Source of the DNA: Elymus sibiricus
Lineage: Eukaryota > Streptophyta > Magnoliopsida > Poales > Poaceae
Direction: 5' to 3'
Assembly: GCA_039707655.1 (NCBI GenBank)
Contig: CM077666.1
Span: 245,240,166-245,304,165 of the forward strand
Length of the DNA stretch: 64,000 nt
A program made the translations under genes and the position numbers. The notes beneath the pieces were generated by a model. It saw only the letters and a program-made list of their open reading frames with translations. It was not told the DNA's origin and did not search any database. Positions 58,107-64,000 of this stretch are shown here, piece by piece. Every line of letters starts with the position of its first letter. Positions within the stretch are counted from its first letter, which is position 1.

Positions 58107-61100
58107 ATGATGGATAGGCCAACTACATCGGCGAACCCGCTTTTTGATGAGCAAGAGGAGACGCACGACTACGTCACCAAGGGTCATCTCTTCGGCGTCC
58201 AACGAGAGCTACACCAAGAAAGTGAAGCTTTGGGAGATCGCATCGAGCAACTCACCACCGACTTGCGCCACTCCGAAACACGAACAAGGGACTACTTCGA
58301 CGCCAAGCTTTCATCTCAAATGGAAGAATTGCGGGACATCATGGCCAACCGCGCCACTTCCATGACTTCATCTTCAAGACGGCGTCACTCAAGTCGACAC
58401 TCTTCGGATTCTTCTTCATGCTCAAGTCCATCTCGAGCACGTTCTCATCGGCGCAACAATCATGACGATCATCAAGCTTCACAAAATCCATTCCATGGCA
58501 ATGGGCTCCAAGAGCGACTTCGAGCACGAGAACGGCAAGCGCGCCAAGGCCAAGTACCATCACGTTCAAGACAAAATGACCAAGACGGCGACGCCCTCCG
58601 GCAAGAGCTACTATGCCGAGAAGAACAAGCACTTGAAGCGCAACGTGCTCTCCGAGAAGCAACTCATGCCGTGAACGAGCGCAACCGTCGTGTGCGTGAA
58701 CAAGAAGAAGCGCTACGACACGAACAACAAGACGAAGAAGCTCACCTTGAGGAGCGCCAAGAAAGACGAAATCGAGCTCGGATTCCACCTCCAAGACCAC
58801 CGCGCCAAGCAAATCGAGCGGAGCATGAGGATGACGATCCACCACCACGGCAAGTTCAACCTCACCAACGACGACAAGATGAGGAACAACGTTTCGGCAA
58901 ACTCAAGTTCACCATGCCCAAGTTCCACGGCGGCAACGATCCCGAAGAATATCTCTCATGGGCATTGAAGGTCGACAAGATATTTCGCCTTCACAACTAC
59001 GACGAAGAAAAGAAGATCGCCATGGCATCTCTCGAGTTCCAAGACTATGTTCTCATTTGGTGGGAGCAAGTGATCGCAAGACGTCAAGAGAAGGGCGAGC
59101 CACCCATCGCGACTTGGAATCAAATGAAGGATGTCATGAGAGCTCGTTTTGTGCCTACACATTACAACCGCGACCACTTCAAGAAACTCCAACTCCTCAA
59201 GCAAGGAACCAAGTCGGTTGAAGAATACTATCAAGAAATGGAAGTCTCCATGATATGAGCCAATGTCACGGAAGATGATGAACAAACTATGGCGCGTTTC
59301 TTGAATGGCCTCAACTATCCCATCAAGAAAATAGCGGACTTCCAACCGTACTCCAACCTCCTCGAGCTAGTGCACCAAGCAACCAAGGCGGAGCGACAAG
59401 TGCAAGACGACTACAAGTACTCCAAGTACTCTTCCAAGACCTACGGTTCATACACTCAAGCTTCAACGACTACGACAACTCCTTCCACGACTCGAGCTAC
59501 CTCAAGTACCGGCGACAAGACAAGCTCCAAGCAACCTTCGTCATCTTCGAGTCGTCTTCCTACTACTACAAGCAGCTCCAAGCAAAAGCCTTCGTCATCG
59601 ACACCTCCTACGGATGCCAACAAGACAAGTGACATCAAGTGTTTCACTTGCAAGGGCCGAGGCCACAAGTCTTTCGAGTGTCCAACTCGACGCACAATAA
59701 TCCTCAACGATGACGACACCTACGACTCCATGAGCAAAGATGAAATGGAAGCCCTCGAGCATGTGGCTATGGACCGACAAGTGAATGAAGACAAAGATGC
59801 ACACATCTATTGCGACAATGATGCGAGTCCAGCTCTTGTTGTCTCCAAGGTCTTGACACTTCAACAACATCAAGACGAGGACCAACGTTGCCACATCTTC
59901 CATACCAAAGCGGGCATCCAAGGACGTTCCGTCAAGGTCATCATTGACGGCGGAAGTTGCCACAATTTGGCAAGTGAAGAATTATGCTCCAAGCTACAAT
60001 TGGTCAAGAAGAAGCACCCTCGCCCCTACAAGGTCCAATGGCTTAGCGACTCCGGCACAATCCAAGTGGAGCACACCGACCAAGTATCCTTCAAGATTGG
60101 TGCCTACGAAGATACCTTGGAGTGTGATGTGGTTCCCATGTCCGTATGCCACCTCCTACTTGGGCGACCTTGGCAATTCGATCGCGGCGTCATCCACAAC
60201 AGATGGACCAACCACTATAGCTTCAAGATGAAGGGCAAGGAATTCGTTCTCCGACCAATGTCTCCAAGTCAAGTCGTCGCCGACAATCAAGCATCGAGCC
60301 ATCATGGAGAGACTAGTGAGAGAGTGAAACACCCAAAAGAGAGTGAGCGCCACAAGCCAAAATTGAGTGACTCCACGATGAGCGACAAGAAAAACTTAGT
60401 TCTACTAGCCACCAAAAGAGATTTGAGGGATGTGAATGAGAGCCCATCTAGTGTTGTTCACTTTGTGCTTTTATGCAAAGGTGAAGCTGAGCGGACTAAT
60501 ACTTCACAACATCTTCCTCTAGTGTTGTCTCATCTCTTGCAGGAATACAAGGACGTGTTTCCCGATGAGCTACCTCCCGGACTACCTCCTCTACGCGGCA
60601 TCGAACACCGCATCGACCTCATCCCCGGCGCACCCCTACCGAACAAGGCACCATACCGCGTCAACCCCGACGAGACCAAAGAAATACAACGGCAAGTCCA
60701 ACATCTCATGGAGAATGGGTATGTACGCGAGAGCTTGAGTCCATGTGCCGTTCCAGTAATTCTTGTGCCAAAGAAAGACGGTACCTATCGAATGTGTTCC
60801 GATTGCCGTCCCATTAATGCTATCACCGTTAGATATAGACATCCAATTCCACACCTTGATGACATGCTTGATGAACTTAGCGGAGCCACCATTTTCTCAA
60901 AAATTGATCTTAAAAGTGGTTACTATCAAATACGCATGCAAGAAGGTGATGAATGGAAAACCGCTTTCAAAACCAAATTTGGCTTGTATGAATGGTTAGT
61001 CATGCCTATGGGTTTATCGCAAGCACCTAGCACTTTCATGTGTGCGATGCATTATGTTCTTTGCAAATTAATTGGCATTTGTGTTGTGGTCTATTTTGAT

Positions 61101-63167
61101 GACATTCTTGTATTTAGTGAAACTCTTGAAGATCATGTCAAACACCTTAGAGAAGTATTGCAAGTTCTTAGAGACGAGCGACTTTATGCTAACATGGAAA
61201 AATGCACTTTTGGTGTTGATAAGCTTGTTTTCTTGGGTTTTGTTGTCTCTTCTAAGGGTGTTGAAGTTGATGAGTCTAAAATTGATGTTATTAAAACTTG
61301 GCCTCAACCAACCAACTTGCAACAAGTGCGTAGCTTCCTTGGTCTAGCCGGATTTTACCGTCGCTTCGTTAAGGACTTTAGCACTATTGCTTCACCATTA
61401 CATGCTTTGAGTAAGAAGAACGCTCCTTTTGTTTGGGGACCTTCGCAAGATACCGCATTTCTTGAGCTTAAGAATTTGCTTACACATGCTCCAATTCTTG
61501 CCTTGCCAAACTTTGAGAAAACATTTGAAGTGCATTGTGACGTTAGTGGTAATGGCATAGGTGGTGTTTTAATGCAAGAAAAACGACCCATTGCATATTT
61601 TAGTGAAAAGCTTTCCGGAGCACAACTTAATTAGCCCATCTATGACAAAGAGTTGTATGCTTTGGTGAGAGTCTTGCATGTTTGGGAGCATTATCTCCGA
61701 CCTCGTGAATTTGTCATCCATACCGATCATGAAACACTTAAATACCTTAGAGGTCAAACAAAATTGAACAAACGACATGCTAAATGGAGTGAATTTATTG
61801 AGTCCTTCCCTTACATCATCAAATATATCAAGGGAAAGGAGAATGTTGTAGCGGATGCTCTTTCCTGCAAGTGCTTGATAGTTACTCAACTTGAATTGAA
61901 TGTTATTGGCTTTGAGCACATTAAAGATTTATATGAGCATGATGATTCTTTTGCAACTCCTTATGCCAAATGTCTTGCTAACACTTATTGGGAGAGATAT
62001 TATATCAAGGATGGATACCTTATGCGCGCTAACAAACTTTGTGTTCCCAAGTCTTCTCTTCGTTTGTTGCTTTTGCAAGAGGCTCACGGCGGTGGACTTA
62101 TGGGACATTTCGGTCACGACAAGACTTTTGCCACGCTCTCCAACAAGTACTATTGGCCCAAGATGTTTCGCGATGTCGCACGCTACACCAACCGATGCTC
62201 CACATGTCGCAAAGCTAAGTCACAAGCTCAATCTCATGGGTTACATATGCCACTTCCTATACCATATCATCCATGGGAAGACATTAGCATGGATTTTGTG
62301 CTTGGCTTACCTAGAACAAAAAATGGAAAAGACTCGGTTTTTGTAGTTGTTGACCGTTTCTCTAAAATGGCACATTTTATTCCATGTCACAAGAACGACG
62401 ATGCTTCACATATTGCAAACTTGTTTTGTAGGGAAATCTTGCGACTTCATGGAATGCCCAAGACGATTGTATCCGACCGCGACGTCAAGTTCCTAAGCTA
62501 CTTTTGGAAGACACTATGTGGCAAGCTCGGGATCAAGCTCCTCTTCACGTCGGCTTATCACCCACAAACCGATGGTCAAACGGAAGTCACCAACCGGACG
62601 CTATCTACACTACTTCGCGTGTTGATCAAGAAGAACCTCACGAAATGGGAAGAATGCCTACCGATCGCCGAGTGCGCCAACAATCGAGCAAGACACTCTA
62701 CCACGGGCAAGTCTCCCTTCGAAGTGGTCTATGGCTTCAACCCATTGTCGCCATTGGACATCTTACCGCTACCACTACAAGAGCGAGCGAACTTGGACGC
62801 AAGCGCAAGAGCAACATATATCAAGAAGGTGCATGAAGACACAAGGCTCACGATAGAACAACAAGTACAACGACTCGCCAACAAGCTCAACGCAACCAAG
62901 CATCCAATGATATTCAACCCCGGTGATCTCGTGTGGCTACACCTTCGCAAGGATCGCTTCCCCAACGAACGCAATTCCATGCTTCTACCTCGTGCCAATG
63001 GGCCATTCAAGGTGCTAGCACGCATCAACGACAATGCATACAAGATCGACCTCCCGCGAGACAAGTACAACGTGAGTGACACCTTCAACGTCAAGGATCT
63101 ATCCCCCTACCATGGTGATGAAGATATTGATCCGAGGACGGATCTTTCCCAAGGGGGGGGGAGATGA
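58107..63167 (+). pseudogene. Gypsy gag-pol polyprotein in one frame with two in-frame stops
   Basis: The frame has 1687 codons, with stops at 59256-59258 (TGA, codon 384) and 61632-61634 (TAG, codon 1176). Gag: basic Ser/Arg-rich start, a charged coiled-coil-like part, Retrotrans_gag with Asp-Pro-Glu-Glu-Tyr-Leu (residues about 270-400), and a CCHC zinc knuckle at 59640-59681. The protease has Ile-Asp-Gly-Gly (residue about 613) in place of Asp-Ser/Thr-Gly. RT has Tyr-Phe-Asp-Asp at about 61092, followed by RNase H. Integrase has an HHCC zinc site and Asp, Asp, Glu (Met-Asp-Phe, Ser-Asp-Arg-Asp, Gln-Thr-Glu-Val). A GPF module is near the C-terminus. The first stop separates gag from pol, the second cuts RNase H, so no full product is expected. 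The final stop uses the first three LTR bases. Confidence 0.88.
63129..63164 (+). other. Hairpin and polypurine tract of the family H element
   Basis: GATCCGAGGACGGATC (63129-63144, 6-bp stem) is followed by a purine tract (63151-63164). It is coding here (Asp-Pro-Arg-Thr-Asp-Leu) and is shared with all family N copies. Confidence 0.75.
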
Positions 63168-64000
63168 TGCGGAGCATCCTTCGATCATCCCCATGGATAC
63201 TTCACCACCTCAACAAGCGCCAAGTGGACCTATGACAAGAGCTCGCACATGTGCCATCGAGAACGAGGTGAACTCACTCCTTTATGACTTACACATAGAT
63301 ATGGATGGAACTTGGATGCTGCCTCACAAAGGAATGTTGTGCATCATTAGGAACGATGGAGTGGACCACCGAGAGGCTAAGGATAATCACCAAGGCCAAG
63401 AGGAACCACGCCAAGACCGCACGGAAGACGGAGGCCTGCAGCTGGAAGAAGAAGACCTGCCCAGGCGATCCCATGCCCACGGGCCTGTTGGACCCCGTGC
63501 GCATGGGGTATCGAGAAAGTCTCTGGATAGGCCGTGCGCACGGGCCCCAATGACCCCGTGCGCACGGGCCCCCCTCGCTGTAGCCGCTGCTACCCCGTGC
63601 GCACAGGCGTGTACCGTGCACACGGGACCCCCGTGCGCACGGGCCTCACTTACCCCGTGCGCACGGGCCACCCAGCGAGGTGGCTGACTTTTGCCTGTTT
63701 TGCCCTCTCTTCGTCCCCTACCTCCCACCTACTATATATTCCGTACCCAGGACATTTGTTAGGGCTAGCAAAGTGTATTGAGATATTCATAGAGGGCTTT
63801 GCTCATCTACCACTCCTCTTGGAGATCAAGACCTCCTAGAGAGAAGATCCCCTTGTGGATTCAAGACCCCTTCTAGGGAAGGATGCCCATCATAGGATCA
63901 TCAAGACCTCACCTCCTTTGGAGTGGGAAGAACCTTGTATTTGTGCTATTTTCCTTTGATTGTCTATGTATGCTTGTGGATCTGTGTATGCTACTCTAGT
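63165..64000 (+). repeat. 3' LTR of the family H element (truncated by window end)
   Basis: 836 bp of about 929 are visible, starting TGATGCGGAGCATCC. The CCCGTGCGCACGGG array is at about 63474-63670 and a TATA box near 63732. Confidence 0.93.

Larger units (their letters stand above)
55753..64000 (+). mobile_element. Family H: autonomous-type Gypsy retrotransposon (3' LTR cut by window end)
   Basis: The order is 5' LTR (55753-56681), PBS, leader with dyads, gag-pol (58107-63167), hairpin and polypurine tract (63129-63164) and 3' LTR from 63165. The target duplication on the left should be TAAAG (55748-55752); the right one lies outside. The end of integrase has a GPF/Y-type module but no chromodomain that I can see. 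The clade is likely chromovirus-related but not certain. It is oriented away from the VTT gene. Confidence 0.92.

Overview
The window is nuclear DNA from a large, repeat-rich grass genome, most likely a Triticeae species (wheat, barley or a relative). The clearest marker is a BARE/Angela-type LTR (21533-27451). Other signs are nested LTR retrotransposons with 5-bp target duplications, Stowaway miniature elements and LINE and CACTA-like debris. I see one intact host gene; nearly everything else is transposon sequence.

Left part (1-11529): a stack of Gypsy-type elements all in one nest and all cut by the left edge. Three belong to a family called N here (non-autonomous, LTR ends at 2630, 7365 and 10382). 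One is a reversed LTR of a second family, H (2631-3408). The N internal regions carry no pol; in its place is a long Cys/His/Met-rich reading frame that I do not recognise.

Middle (11530-29870): a stretch of GC-rich ORFs and tandem arrays (49, 673, 81 and 29 bp units) ending in CACTA-like sequence. It is followed by minus-strand Copia remains (gag at 19558-21447). The LTR of those remains was hit by a BARE/Angela-type element, now a solo LTR (TSD AGTAT), which was itself hit by a 4.1-kb solo LTR (TSD ACCGA).

Right-centre (29871-45900): a complete family N element (29871-38099, TSD CATAC) with gag, the unknown ORF2 and both LTRs; a LINE zinc-finger fragment; and a complete short-LTR Copia element (40855-45674, TSD GTCGC) inside LINE-like non-coding sequence.

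Right (46287-64000): a four-exon gene on the minus strand for a 287-residue VTT/SNARE-associated Golgi (DedA-like) membrane protein. Its 7.5-kb first intron is full of repeats, including an array of the palindrome TTGCCATGGCAA. A family H Gypsy element (55753 to beyond 64000) starts 478 bp upstream of its start codon. H has gag, protease, RT, RNase H and integrase in one frame with two in-frame stops.

H and N share LTR ends, primer-binding site, leader blocks, gag type and a hairpin before the polypurine tract, so H-type elements are plausible helpers for N. The most unusual feature is that each LTR type carries its own array of short dyads upstream of TATA (CCGGA-CA-TCCGG, CCGGAA-C-TTCCGG or CCCGTGCGCACGGG). 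In the two elements whose leader is visible, the same dyad recurs in the internal leader.
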